64,000 nt of DNA from JACZYA01 sp965247455 (GTDB lineage: Bacteria > Acidobacteriota > Terriglobia > Acidiferrales > 2-02-FULL-67-57). How positions within the stretch are numbered: the stretch's first letter is position 1; the number at the start of each line of letters is the position of its first letter. The stretch is from assembly GCA_965247455.1 (NCBI GenBank), contig CBDFHE010000013.1:102775-166774 (forward strand), written 5' to 3'. The position numbers and the translations under genes were made by a program. Shown here piece by piece: positions 43,584-52,164 of the stretch. A model generated the notes under the pieces. It was given only the letters and a program-made list of their open reading frames with translations. It did not search any database and was not told where the DNA came from.

Positions 43584-45176
43584 TTAGTTCTTTCGCTCCT
43601 GCGGAGAAATGCGCCTTAGTTCGCTCCAGTAGCCGTCCAGCTCGCTCTCCAACTCGCTCAGCTCCTGCTCCAGTTCCTGCATGCGTTCCTCGCTTTCCCG
43701 GTTCTGTCCGCGGCGCTGCTGGTCCAGCTGCCGGCGCTGTTCTTCCCGCTGCTCTCGTTGCTGCTCCCGGAGTTCTTTTCTGCGCTCCTGCTGCTCCAAC
43801 CGGCGCTTCTTCCGTTCGCGCTTGCGTTCCAGGCGCTCCTGCTCCCGCTCTCGTCGGCGCTGCTCCTTTTCCAGCAGACGCTGCCAGTAGATTTCATACT
43901 TCTGCTCGTACTTCTCCAGGACTTTCGGGTCCAGCTTGCGGATGATGATGTTGCCGGCCACGGTGCGGATGCGCAGCACCTCTCCGCCGCCGTTCAGCGC
44001 CCCCCACCCATGCAACTGGCGAACGGGCCGGGCTTGCCCGCCCTCGATCTGCAACGGAAAGTCGGACACAATTTTGTGCCCGGACGCCTTGTCCACCACC
44101 GCCTCGATGGTCAGCGGCAGGTCGGCGGGCAGATAAACTTGGATGTCGCCCATGGAGGTTTCCAGTTGCGAGGCGACAAAGACCTTCTGGCTGGCGGCCA
44201 GGGCGGCCAGAATGTGACCGGCGGAAGTGGCGGCGCGAATGGCGCCCTGCACCTCGAAGAGGTCGATGCTGCCGCCGGCGGTTTCCACCACCACCTTCCC
44301 GCGGGCGCCGCGCAAATGAATGCTGCCTCCGGCCGTCTGGGCGTTGATGCTGCCGCCCGACTGGCCGATCAGGATTTTCCCGCCCGCCGTTCGCGCCGTC
44401 ATCGGGCCGGTGGCGCCGCGCAGAATCACGTCGCCCCCCGCCGTCTCCGCGCGCAGGGGGCCTTCGACCGAGCCCACCACGATTACGCCGCCGCTGGTCT
44501 CCAGGGTGGCGTCCCCTTTGACGTCGCCCACCCGGATGCTGCCGCCGGCCGTGCGGGCCTGGACGCGGTTGCCAATGTTGCCGAGCGTGATGCTCCCGCC
44601 GGCAGTCTCAACCGTCACCACGCCGGCGATGTCCCCGGTGGAGATGCTGCCCCCGGCCGTCACAGCCTTCAATTGCCCCTGGAGGGTTTGAACTGCGATG
44701 CCGCCCCCACTGGTCTCCAGTTCCAGGTTGTAGCGCAGAGGAACCGCGATCTGGAATTCAACTGAAAGATTGCCGCGACGCCGCCGGCTGGGACGGTCGA
44801 ACTCGCCCGCCAGCGCCACGGCCCCGTTCAGACGCTGCGCCCGGACCACGTACCGGCGCAGATACTCGCGGGCCACGGCCTCATCGCTAGTATAAACCCG
44901 TTTCAGAACTCGGCAGCTCACTTCCCGATCTGTTCCCGGCGTCACGCGCACTGACCCAAAGCTGGCGTTCAAGCGCAGCGTGCCCCCGGGCCGGGTCGGC
45001 ACCGCGCAACGGACCTCCTGCACCCACGCGCGGCCCTCCCGCCGAAGTTCACCGGACTGAACACTCGCTTCCTGCGCGGCCAGCCCTGACAAGGACGGGG
45101 CCAGCGACGGCATCAGACCCAACCCCAACGCCATCACCGCGCCCAAAAATAACCGAGCTCGAATCACGTTCCACAT
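43584..45176 (-). CDS. Secreted 18-residue-repeat beta-solenoid protein with charged coiled-coil tail
   Basis: A 530-residue protein with a signal peptide (ending near LSGLAAQE). Residues about 153-325 form a perfectly regular solenoid: TAGG or TSGG (one TSAG) occurs at residues 155, 173, 191, 209, 227, 245, 263, 281, 299 and 317, an exact 18-residue period with the consensus ETAGGSIxLGxVxGxV. A DUF4097-like part follows. Residues about 420-525 are an unbroken Arg/Glu/Gln helix (REREQERLERKRERKKRRLE is typical). The ATG at 45176 gives a good signal peptide; a GTG at 45200 is possible. It lies 7 bases behind the anti-sigma gene stop. Confidence 0.85.
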   Translation of the reverse strand: MWNVIRARLFLGAVMALGLGLMPSLAPSLSGLAAQEASVQSGELRREGRAWVQEVRCAVPTRPGGTLRLNASFGSVRVTPGTDREVSCRVLKRVYTSDEAVAREYLRRYVVRAQRLNGAVALAGEFDRPSRRRRGNLSVEFQIAVPLRYNLELETSGGGIAVQTLQGQLKAVTAGGSISTGDIAGVVTVETAGGSITLGNIGNRVQARTAGGSIRVGDVKGDATLETSGGVIVVGSVEGPLRAETAGGDVILRGATGPMTARTAGGKILIGQSGGSINAQTAGGSIHLRGARGKVVVETAGGSIDLFEVQGAIRAATSAGHILAALAASQKVFVASQLETSMGDIQVYLPADLPLTIEAVVDKASGHKIVSDFPLQIEGGQARPVRQLHGWGALNGGGEVLRIRTVAGNIIIRKLDPKVLEKYEQKYEIYWQRLLEKEQRRREREQERLERKRERKKRRLEQQERRKELREQQREQREEQRRQLDQQRRGQNRESEERMQELEQELSELESELDGYWSELRRISPQERKN

Positions 45177-45183
45177 AGGAATG

Positions 45184-46098
45184 CTAAAACTCCTCTCCAC
45201 TCAAATCACGCACCGCCTTGGTGCATTGCATCCGCACGTAAGAGCTGGTGTCTTGGGTGGCCAGCTCGCGCAACGCCGGCAGCACGGCTTGGTCGGCGTT
45301 GGCGACCAGAAAATCCACCGCGCCAATCCGCACGCCCAAGTTGGTCTCCTTCTTCAGCAACTCCAGGAAGGCATCGCGGACTTCCGGCGACCAGCCCAGC
45401 TCCTGCACCGCGTCCAGTGCCCGGTAGCGGACGCCGTCGTTGGGGTCGTTGAGCATGGCATAGACCAGGGTGCGCTGCACTTCGGGGGTGGCGCCGCGCA
45501 CCAGCAAAGCATCCAGGGTGTCGCGCCGGATGCCGGGATTGTCGTAGTTGCGCACCGCGTACTGCAAGACCTGCCGGATGCGCGGGTCGTCCAGCGAACC
45601 TTCCAGCGTCACGCGCCGCCCGGTGTCCAGCGTAATGCGCACCTCGCCCGTCTGCGGGTCCGGCGTCACCTGGCTGATGCCGGTGATGTTCCCCAGGTCC
45701 GCGCCCGCAAACCCGCCATTGCTCGCGGGCAGGTTCACGCGCGGACGTAGCGTCCAGCCCAACCCGAAGCCGAGCACCAGGATGGTCAGCACGCTGGCCG
45801 CTCGGGAAGCATGCAGTGCCAGAACACCCCGGAACCAACCGCGCAGCAGCCCCCGCCAGCCGAACTCTTCCCGGTCGAGAGCTTCCTCCAGCCGCTGCCG
45901 GGCCTCCACCAGCAACTCCGGCGAAGACTCAACCGCCGGGCGCTGGCCCAGTAGTTGATGCAGGTTGCGGGTCTCCTCCAGTGCCTGGCGGCAGCGCGCG
46001 CAGCCCGCCGAGTGGGCCTCCAGAGCGGCACGCTCTTCGCCCGGCAGTTCGTCGTAGAGATAGAGCAGCAGACTGTCTTGAAAGTCTTTACACTTCAT
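45184..46098 (-). CDS. Anti-sigma factor with zinc finger and HEAT repeats
   Basis: A 304-residue protein. MKCKDFQDSLLLYLYDELPG and AHSAGCARCRQALEE form the anti-sigma zinc motif. One membrane helix follows at about residues 106-124 (SRAASVLTILVLGFGLGW). The outer domain ends in HEAT-like repeats (PEVQRTLVYAMLNDPNDGVR, EVRDAFLELLKKETNLGVR). GAGGAG supports the ATG at 46098. It lies 25 bases after the sigma gene. A HEAT-repeat sensor domain on an anti-sigma factor is unusual and suggests protein-protein sensing in the periplasm. Confidence 0.88.
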   Translation of the reverse strand: MKCKDFQDSLLLYLYDELPGEERAALEAHSAGCARCRQALEETRNLHQLLGQRPAVESSPELLVEARQRLEEALDREEFGWRGLLRGWFRGVLALHASRAASVLTILVLGFGLGWTLRPRVNLPASNGGFAGADLGNITGISQVTPDPQTGEVRITLDTGRRVTLEGSLDDPRIRQVLQYAVRNYDNPGIRRDTLDALLVRGATPEVQRTLVYAMLNDPNDGVRYRALDAVQELGWSPEVRDAFLELLKKETNLGVRIGAVDFLVANADQAVLPALRELATQDTSSYVRMQCTKAVRDLSGEEF

Positions 46099-46123
46099 GG
46101 CTCTTTCTCCTCGCAAAACCTCT

Positions 46124-46753
46124 CTACACAAGCTCACTGAGTTCCACCCGCAACTTCTGGGTGGCGCGGAACAGGCAATTTTTGGCCGTCTCTTCGCTGG
46201 TGCCGATCAGGTCGCCGATGGCGCGCAGCTTCAAGCCCTGGTAGTGCCGCATCTCGAACACCACCCGTTCGCGCGGGTTCAGGCGGGCCAGCGCCCGCCC
46301 GATGCGCCGCCCAATCTCCCGCGCCCGCAAAGTCTGCTCGGGATTGACGGCGGGACTCTGGTCGGCGATTCTCTGGAAGTATTCCGATTCGCCCTCCGCC
46401 TGCATCGGCGCCTGCGTTTCCTTGCGGGTGTTCTGCCGCCGCAGGTGATCCAAGCAGACGTTGGTCACCACCCGATAGAGCCAAGTGGAAAACCGCGCCT
46501 CGAAGCGGAAGCGCGACAGCGAGCGGTACACTTTCAAGAAAGCCTCCTGGTACAAATCCTGCGCCTCATCCGGGCTGCGGACCATCTGCAAAGCGATGCG
46601 CAAGACGTTGCGGTCGTAGAGACGCACTAGGTCATCGAAGGCGGCGCGGTCGCCGCCCTGCGCCCGCCGAATCAGAGCACGCTCATCCACCCCCGCTAAG
46701 CGCGCGCTTCCCACGGGAACTTTTCCAGCTAGCTCCAAGCAAATGCCATCCAT
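46124..46753 (-). CDS. ECF-type RNA polymerase sigma factor (second locus)
   Basis: A 209-residue sigma factor. Region 2 is RAAFDDLVRLYDRNVLRIAL, EAQDLYQEAFLKVYRSL and RFSTWLYRVVTNVCLDHLRR. Region 4 is LNPRERVVFEMRHYQGLKLRAIGDLIGTSEETAKNCLFRATQKLR. It heads a five-gene minus-strand operon: sigma, anti-sigma/HEAT, solenoid protein, DUF4097 protein, PDZ protein. It faces the other sigma locus (38-40 kb), and both contain an anti-sigma and DUF4097 gene, so they look like diverged duplicates. Confidence 0.92.
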   Translation of the reverse strand: MDGICLELAGKVPVGSARLAGVDERALIRRAQGGDRAAFDDLVRLYDRNVLRIALQMVRSPDEAQDLYQEAFLKVYRSLSRFRFEARFSTWLYRVVTNVCLDHLRRQNTRKETQAPMQAEGESEYFQRIADQSPAVNPEQTLRAREIGRRIGRALARLNPRERVVFEMRHYQGLKLRAIGDLIGTSEETAKNCLFRATQKLRVELSELV

Positions 46754-46853
46754 TGCCAGATTAGCGCATCCTGTTTCTCACTGGATTAGACGGGCGCGCC
46801 GACAAAAGGTAAGCCACGGCCCCGGTGTGCGTAAGACCAACAGAGGAAAAGGG

Positions 46854-47705
46854 TTACTGCTGCCCGAGAGCCTGCCGGCACCGGTGCTCCACTTCCTCGG
46901 CCTGCTCCTGCCAGAGGAAGTTGCGCGCCTCCTGAGCCAGTTGCTTCGCCTGCGTGGCTGCGCCCAGAGCGCGCTGATGAAAAAGGCGGACCATGCGCCG
47001 GTCGTCCAGCGCCTCGGGACCAAAGGCGGCACCAAGCTGCAACAAGTGGCGGGCGGTTCCGACCGCCACGGCCGCGGGCTCGAACTCCAGTTCGGGAGTC
47101 AGGGGACGGTTGCCGGCCAGCAGCTTCAGCATGTCGGCCAGGCCCTGCGCGACTCTCCCCCGTTGGGCGCGCTCCCTTTCCTCCTCCTCCAGCCAGTTTC
47201 CCTCCCGCACCCGGTCGAGGGTGGCGCTGCCATCTTCAACCTGCGGGGGGTCAAAGCCGAGACGCAGCGGAGCCGCCAGGTACTCCTGCTCGCCGCTGTC
47301 GAGGGCCTCAAGTAAATCGGTGCCCAGCCCGCGCACCTGGCCGAAGTAGTCCAAGGCCATGCTGCGCATCTGGGCGGCGTGGGGAGCCTCGCCCGCCCGT
47401 TGGTGCCCTTCCAGATAAATCTCGGCCATGTCCTTATAAGCCCGGGCCATTCCCCCCAGCAAAACCAGGCGGAGCAACTGCGCGCGGCGTCCGATTGGCG
47501 TGTCGGGCGCTTCCTTGATGGCCCGGCCCAGCGAGTCAACTGCTGGCAGGTAGCGCCCGTTGGTGATTTGCTCCTGCGCCCGCGCGTAGAGAGCTTCCGG
47601 GCTGCGGGACACGATCGGCCCACTGCACGCGGCCAACAGAGCCGCCAGCAAAAGAATCCCCGCCGGCGGCCCACAACGCAAAACGATTTCGCCTGGCAGT
47701 TTCAA
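46854..47705 (-). CDS. Lipoprotein with helical repeats, hypothetical
   Basis: About 283 residues, beginning with a lipoprotein signal (GILLLAALLAACSGP). The mature part is alpha-helical, with TPR-like pieces (EALYARAQEQITNGRYLPAV, RAQLLRLVLLGGMARAYKDMAEIYL) and a Glu-rich loop (EGNWLEEEERERAQ). No ATG is available; I use the TTG at 47705, but a TTG at 47732 is equally possible. It lies 100 bases upstream of the sigma gene on the same strand. No known family is recognised; it may take part in envelope assembly. Confidence 0.75.
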   Translation of the reverse strand: MKLPGEIVLRCGPPAGILLLAALLAACSGPIVSRSPEALYARAQEQITNGRYLPAVDSLGRAIKEAPDTPIGRRAQLLRLVLLGGMARAYKDMAEIYLEGHQRAGEAPHAAQMRSMALDYFGQVRGLGTDLLEALDSGEQEYLAAPLRLGFDPPQVEDGSATLDRVREGNWLEEEERERAQRGRVAQGLADMLKLLAGNRPLTPELEFEPAAVAVGTARHLLQLGAAFGPEALDDRRMVRLFHQRALGAATQAKQLAQEARNFLWQEQAEEVEHRCRQALGQQ

Positions 47706-47820
47706 GGCAGATTCATCCTCGTGCCGTTCCAACTATCTGTTCGATGCTATTCCCTCGCCCCTCCTTGGATGCCCTGCAAAACATAAGTGTAATGCAAAAG
47801 CGCATCAAGTTGGAACGGCA

Positions 47821-48045
47821 CTAGTGACGCCGCCTGCCCAAGTCAAACCGGCGTTGCAGCCAGCGCAACCCGGTGTAGGCGGCCACGCACAGAAAAAAGT
47901 CGAGCACCAACCCGCGGTCGAACGCAAAGGGTTGGTGTTCCCAGGCCGCGGGCAAGCGCGGCACCAGCAGAAAGAAATACACCACGTTGCCGGCCAGGAT
48001 GGCCCCCAGAAACTCCGCCACCCGACGGCCATAAGATGAGTCCAC
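47821..48045 (-). CDS. Small membrane protein
   Basis: A 74-residue protein with one clear hydrophobic helix (FLGAILAGNVVYFFLLVPRL) and a second (VLDFFLCVAAYTGLRWL), ending in a basic tail LQRRFDLGRRRH. It has an ATG start and normal composition. The two-helix arrangement is common in small membrane proteins of unknown role. It stands alone between the lipoprotein gene and the repeat at 48120. Confidence 0.6.
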   Translation of the reverse strand: MDSSYGRRVAEFLGAILAGNVVYFFLLVPRLPAAWEHQPFAFDRGLVLDFFLCVAAYTGLRWLQRRFDLGRRRH

Positions 48046-48119
48046 GCGGCGCCCCCCTCAGCGGTCGGTGGCGGGTCAATTCACGCCGCCCTTTTGATTC
48101 AGGCACTCTTCTCTTTCGC

Positions 48120-48188
48120 GTCCAACCCGGTGGCCCCTGCCACCGGGAAGATGTCCCTTTCCCAGCGGCAGGGGCCGCTGGGCTGGAC
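48120..48188. repeat. Paired palindromic repeat, copy of the element at 14396
   Basis: It begins GTCCAACCCGGTGGC and ends GCCGCTGGGCTGGAC, with the two palindromes CCCGGTGGC / GCCACCGGG and CCAGCGGC / GCCGCTGG in the order opposite to the copy at 14396. The copies are thus inverted relative to each other. Confidence 0.8.
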
Positions 48189-48297
48189 AGATTGATTCAC
48201 TACTCAGCGGGCAAAGGGATTGTATTCAATCCGAGGCAAGATTAGAATCCTGCCTAGCCCGGCAAACCGCCCCGCCTGGCGACAGGATGGACCGCCC

Positions 48298-49731
48298 GTG
48301 TCGGTTGAACAGCAACTCTCGATAGAACACCAAATCAAGGAACTGGAAGAGCAGTTCACCCTGCTGGAGCGCGTGGGCCAGGTGAACCAGGTCATCCTGG
48401 AGGAGCTCACCAAGCGGACCACCCCGCCAGCCGATCTGGGCCAGGCGCGCGGATTCCTGCGGTCGGCCAAGGACCTGTTCAAGCACGGCGACGAAGAAAC
48501 CGCCGAGCAACTGCTGCTGCAGGCGCGCGAGGCCTCGCAACCGGCGCAGCAGTGGCTGGCGGTGGGCGACCTCGCCATCAGCCCCTTCGCCCTGCGCACC
48601 CATCTGCAGAAAGGCAAGCCCAACGGCAGGCTGCAACTGGAGTTGATTCGCTACTTCCTGGTCAAGCAGCCCCACGCCCACAACGACCGCGACAAACTCG
48701 ACTACCTGCTCAGCTCCTACTTCGCCATCGAGCAGAACGGCGAAGTGCAGCCGCGCTATGCCGCGCCGGGCGAGCTGGAAGAAGTGGTGCAAGACCTCTC
48801 CGCCGCAAACTCTCCCCCCGAGCTGGCTCCGCCTGCTGAAATGATGCTGCACGAGCTGGGCTCTTTGATGGCCAACCTGGCGGAGTTCGCCGAGTTCGAC
48901 CAGTTGGCCAACGCCCGCATTGTCGAGCGCGCCCGCACCCTCAAGATCAACCTGGGAGAGGACTTCTACCATCCCAAGGTGCTGCCCTGGCTGATTCGCT
49001 TCAACATCGCCTTTCGGCGGCAGTTTGAAGCGCTCTTCCGCGAGCAACTGGAAGGCATCCGCGAGCTCGCCCAGGCGCGGATAGATGAAGCGTGGAACCT
49101 CATCCAGCAAATCGAGGAGGCCTACGAGGAGGTGGCGCTGCCGGGCGCCGAGCCCATTCTGCGCGTCTCCGACCCGGCCGAGAGCCAGCCGCCCGCGGCG
49201 CTCACCTGGGAGGCAGGCGAGGAGCGTGTTCCGCTCCACCGCTTGCGCCGCAGCGGCGAGGAACCCCAGGAAGAGCAGGAGCTGAAGGGAATCATCGGGC
49301 GGATTGCCCGCTTCGTCGCCAAGCTCTCAGTCCAGGACCTGCAATCGGAAAAAGTCCTCTTCCCCCTGCGGCGCACGCAATTGGAACTGGCGGCGTGGGG
49401 GCTGGAGGCCTTCCGCGCCAACCCGGACGAAGGCCCCGAGGCGGTGCGCACCCTTCGCACCGGGCTGGGCATGGTGGCCTGGATGGAAGAAGAGTTGGCG
49501 CTCTACCAGGAGAAACGCGGCGACCGCTACCTCTCCAAGCCGCACTTTGATTTCCTCAGCTACGGCGTGGCGCGCTCGCTCAACCTGCTCACCACCATCC
49601 GCAGCCTGATCCGCATCGACGGCACCGAGGCCGAAGCCGCCTGGTTCCGGGCGCTGCTGCAACTCGCCCTCCGCCTCGCCAACACCCTCAACCACCTCAC
49701 CCCCGTCTTCGCCGAATCTACTCGCCCCTAA
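48298..49731 (+). CDS. Large soluble protein of unknown function
   Basis: A GTG at 48298 preceded by CAGGATGG gives 477 residues; the upstream extension to a TTG at 48220 lacks support. The N-terminus is a coiled coil (SVEQQLSIEHQIKELEEQFT). The middle is helical with LELIRYFLVKQPHAHNDRDKL and DYLLSSYFAIEQNGE. The C-terminal half contains an amphipathic domain (GLGMVAWMEEELALYQEKRG, LSYGVARSLNLLTTIRSLIR). There is no signal peptide or membrane segment. I recognise no family. It is monocistronic and lies beside repeats. Confidence 0.75.
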   Translation: MSVEQQLSIEHQIKELEEQFTLLERVGQVNQVILEELTKRTTPPADLGQARGFLRSAKDLFKHGDEETAEQLLLQAREASQPAQQWLAVGDLAISPFALRTHLQKGKPNGRLQLELIRYFLVKQPHAHNDRDKLDYLLSSYFAIEQNGEVQPRYAAPGELEEVVQDLSAANSPPELAPPAEMMLHELGSLMANLAEFAEFDQLANARIVERARTLKINLGEDFYHPKVLPWLIRFNIAFRRQFEALFREQLEGIRELAQARIDEAWNLIQQIEEAYEEVALPGAEPILRVSDPAESQPPAALTWEAGEERVPLHRLRRSGEEPQEEQELKGIIGRIARFVAKLSVQDLQSEKVLFPLRRTQLELAAWGLEAFRANPDEGPEAVRTLRTGLGMVAWMEEELALYQEKRGDRYLSKPHFDFLSYGVARSLNLLTTIRSLIRIDGTEAEAAWFRALLQLALRLANTLNHLTPVFAESTRP

Positions 49732-49854
49732 TCAAAACCAAGACAGTTCGGAAGAGGTACCTGTCTGCCCTGCCTGCCGCTTGCCCGCCGCCCGCCTGCC
49801 AGTCGAGCAGGTGGCGGGCAGGCTGGCCGCGCATGAACCTTACGCAACGACTCG

Positions 49855-50505
49855 TTGACTGGCTTCGAGCTAGTGCCTAACATCGGCTGCGCTATCTCCG
49901 TCGAAGAAACGCACGGGCTTGCAGGCAGGGTCTTGGTGGGAGCGAAAAACGCAGAACAACTGGTCGAAACTCTAAACGCCCTGGCCCGCGAACCCTCCGA
50001 CCCGACCTTCCGAGCCGAAGCAGACACCGTCCTCATCATCAGCCGGCCCAGCGGTGCGGTTGCTCATATTCTCCTGCTGGCGGTTTGGCTGGTAGTGCCG
50101 GCTTGGCTTGTGGTCGAGGAGCAGAGTGCTTTCAACTACGGCTTGGCGGCGTTCTGGTTTCTGCTCTGGGGTCGCACCTTCCTGAGCCTTACCCTGAGTG
50201 ACACCAAGGTCAGAATCGACCTGCGCCAGCAGACCATCTCCGTCGCCAACATGAACCCGGTCATCGGCTGGTTAAGGAAGCTCTGGCCCTTCAAGCTGCG
50301 CTGGGAGGGCGACTATCCCTGGAGCGTCATTGAGCGCTTCTTCGTCAGCTACAAAGTCCACACCAAAATGCTCAGCGGCCATCTGGTCCGCTTCTCCACC
50401 CTCGACGGCAAGAAAGTCCCGGTCGCCGAGTTTGCCAAGACCCACGTCGCCGCAGCCCTCGTCACCTCCCTGCGGCAAATCACAGGTGTACGCACCGACG
50501 GGTAG
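49855..50505 (+). CDS. Membrane protein of unknown function, N-terminus uncertain
   Basis: A 216-residue frame with two central membrane helices (AVAHILLLAVWLVVPAWLVV and FNYGLAAFWFLLWGRTFLSL) and soluble ends. The C-terminal part KLRWEGDYPWSVIERFFVSY and HLVRFSTLDGKKVPVAEFAK looks like a PH-type domain. The start is a TTG at 49855 without a ribosome site. A neighbouring frame has ATG at 49833 with MNLTQRLVDWLRASA before a stop, so an N-terminal frameshift is possible. Function unknown. Confidence 0.55.
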   Translation: MTGFELVPNIGCAISVEETHGLAGRVLVGAKNAEQLVETLNALAREPSDPTFRAEADTVLIISRPSGAVAHILLLAVWLVVPAWLVVEEQSAFNYGLAAFWFLLWGRTFLSLTLSDTKVRIDLRQQTISVANMNPVIGWLRKLWPFKLRWEGDYPWSVIERFFVSYKVHTKMLSGHLVRFSTLDGKKVPVAEFAKTHVAAALVTSLRQITGVRTDG

Positions 50506-50671
50506 GGCAAGGCTTGCCTGCCTGCTCGGCGCCCAGCCGAATGTTCTTGAGGGCGTAGTTGACCAGCGCCGGGTCCGACCCCACCTGGAACAGCACGCCG
50601 TCGGCAATGCGCCCGGCCGCGAAGCCGTAGGCTTTGGCGTCAATGCCGGGCGGCGGCAGCTTAGAATTCAA
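50480..50671 (-). pseudogene. Fragment of an LLM-class oxidoreductase
   Basis: A 63-codon minus-strand frame contains GIDAKAYGFAAGRIADGVLF and then QVGSDPALVNYALKNIRLGA-EQAGK. This matches the interior of LLM-class F420/flavin oxidoreductases (the gene at 13298 has GPKVMRLAGKIADGVILQ at the same place). The N-terminal and C-terminal parts of the enzyme are absent, so this is a remnant of a lost gene or an incomplete transfer. It lies in a stretch (49.7-52.1 kb) holding several broken pieces. Confidence 0.55.
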
Positions 50672-50708
50672 TGGCTACTCCGGGCTTTGGTGGTCTACAA
50701 TTGCGTTA

Positions 50709-51083
50709 ATGGAAACCCCACTACGGGAACAAATCCAGAAAGGTCTCGACCGAGCCTTCGAGTTAATAAAACTGCTACTTTCACTTGCCGTCGGGGGAGT
50801 TGTTTTTATTGCAGCTTTTATCCGGGAACCCCCAAGCGTTTCGCCTGCTAAATGGCTCGTGTTGGCTTCGTTAATTTTGTTTCTAGCTGCAATGGGCTTG
50901 TTTTGGTATGCGCTGGAAAAGACAATGGACGCAGAGGTGTATGTGCGCCGTGGAAACGCTGTACGAACAGATGAAAGTTTCCAGGCAGCATATCTTGCGG
51001 TACGGATCGGAAAAGCATGTTTTTTCTCAGCTGTCACCTCAATGGCGGTTTTGGGGTCACTGGTAGTCATAGCTTGGCCCTAG
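50709..51083 (+). CDS. Small three-helix membrane protein, atypical base composition
   Basis: A 124-residue protein: METPLREQIQKGLDRAFEL, then three hydrophobic helices (LLLSLAVGGVVFIAAFI, KWLVLASLILFLAAMGLFWY and FFSAVTSMAVLGSLVVIA), with a polar loop containing YVRRGNAVRTDESF. The DNA here is visibly more AT-rich than its neighbours, with codons such as TTA and ATA that are rare elsewhere in the window, which suggests recent acquisition. No family recognised; no obvious ribosome site. Confidence 0.55.
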   Translation: METPLREQIQKGLDRAFELIKLLLSLAVGGVVFIAAFIREPPSVSPAKWLVLASLILFLAAMGLFWYALEKTMDAEVYVRRGNAVRTDESFQAAYLAVRIGKACFFSAVTSMAVLGSLVVIAWP

Positions 51084-51216
51084 CTCCTACCTCCACCACC
51101 AGGCTGCGGTCCAGATAGCGAGCGCCACACCGCCTCCGGCTGGATGACTTGTCCTTTGTCTTTTTCAGCCATCGGCGCTATGCTCCTGCGAGCAGATACC
51201 TTCCTGGGGGGTTGAA

Positions 51217-51735
51217 ATGGTCGCAGCGCTGATAATCTTGCAAGCAGCCATCCTTGGCGTTCTCATTGGCGGCGGCTTCTGGCTTCGCCACGTTGTCAAT
51301 CAACAACTCCGGCTCAAAGACAGCCAGAATGAAGCTTTGCGAGCGGAAAGGGATCAGGCAAGGGCTGCATCTGCGCCCGCACTCGCGCATGACTTGATAA
51401 CGACGAGCAAGGCGCTCGATGAAATGGCAGGGCAAAAACAAAAGCTCCAGGAAGACCTCAACCAGCTTAGAACTCAAGCAGGCAAGCCAGGAGCTGACGG
51501 CACGGAAAGGTTCATTCACGGAGTAGGATTCGGATGCCTCGAAGGAGCAATGACAATTAGGTACCACCTTTATGATTACCTTACTTCGCATAAAGGTGAG
51601 CCTGCCTTGCCGACACAATTCATGGACATGTTGGCAACACAACACAACGAGCTCCTTGCCAAAGCACAAGGCGCATTGAAGGGAAAGGAGCCAAACCTCA
51701 CAAATGCCAATCGATATCTCTCGGAAGGTCCGTAG
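51217..51735 (+). CDS. Membrane-anchored coiled-coil protein, hypothetical
   Basis: A 172-residue protein. One N-terminal membrane helix (ALIILQAAILGVLIGGGFW) is followed by a coiled coil (LRLKDSQNEALRAERDQARA, ALDEMAGQKQKLQEDLNQL) and a globular C-terminus. GGGGGG lies six bases before the ATG. Like its neighbour at 50709 it is less GC-rich than the window as a whole, so the two may have been acquired together. No family recognised. From 51740 on there is a C-terminal-like remnant (LSHALAEVNGQFRLLFGG) on the minus strand. Confidence 0.55.
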   Translation: MVAALIILQAAILGVLIGGGFWLRHVVNQQLRLKDSQNEALRAERDQARAASAPALAHDLITTSKALDEMAGQKQKLQEDLNQLRTQAGKPGADGTERFIHGVGFGCLEGAMTIRYHLYDYLTSHKGEPALPTQFMDMLATQHNELLAKAQGALKGKEPNLTNANRYLSEGP

Positions 51736-51971
51736 ACTGCTCACGCTTTGCCTCCGAAGAGCAGGCGGAACTGGCCGTTGACTTCGGCCAGGGCGTGCGA
51801 GAGCCCGTTTTAATAAGACTAGTCCGGAAGAGGTGCTCCGCACCCGCAGGTAGGGCAAGGCCTTGCTTGTCCTGTTTATCCTGAGCGAAGTCGAAGGAAG
51901 CGGAGCCGAAGGAAACCTTGCCGCGGCAGGGGACAAGCCCCTTCAGGGTGAACCCTGCCCTACCTTGCTCG

Positions 51972-52103
51972 CGTCAGGGCACGGCTTTAGCCGTGCCGTA
52001 AAGCGCCACCCTAGATTCGCGGCTTTAGCCGCTGAGGCCCTCAGGGGCTAAAGTCCCGTGAGTGCTCGGCGAATAACGGCAGGGTTAAAACCCTGCCCTG
52101 ACG
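51972..52103. repeat. Composite palindromic element with CGTCAGGGC ends (copy 2)
   Basis: A 132-bp element related to 13117-13266, with the same CGTCAGGGC and GCCCTGACG ends, GGCTTTAGCC palindrome, CTGAGGCCCTCAGGGGC centre and CAGGGTTAAAACCCTG arm pair. It lies just before recG. The conserved inner palindromes but shorter length suggest mobilisable, non-coding, REPIN-like elements. Confidence 0.8.
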
Positions 52104-52164
52104 ATTTGGGTTGTACGCCCAACGGGGTGCGGGGTGCGCGGCTGATGCTATAGTAGCGCGCGGG

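Noticed and set aside
43681..44765. Plus-strand frames opposite the solenoid protein
   Set aside because: Low-complexity Ser/Arg/Cys-rich or His/Ala-rich shadows produced by the repeat on the other strand.
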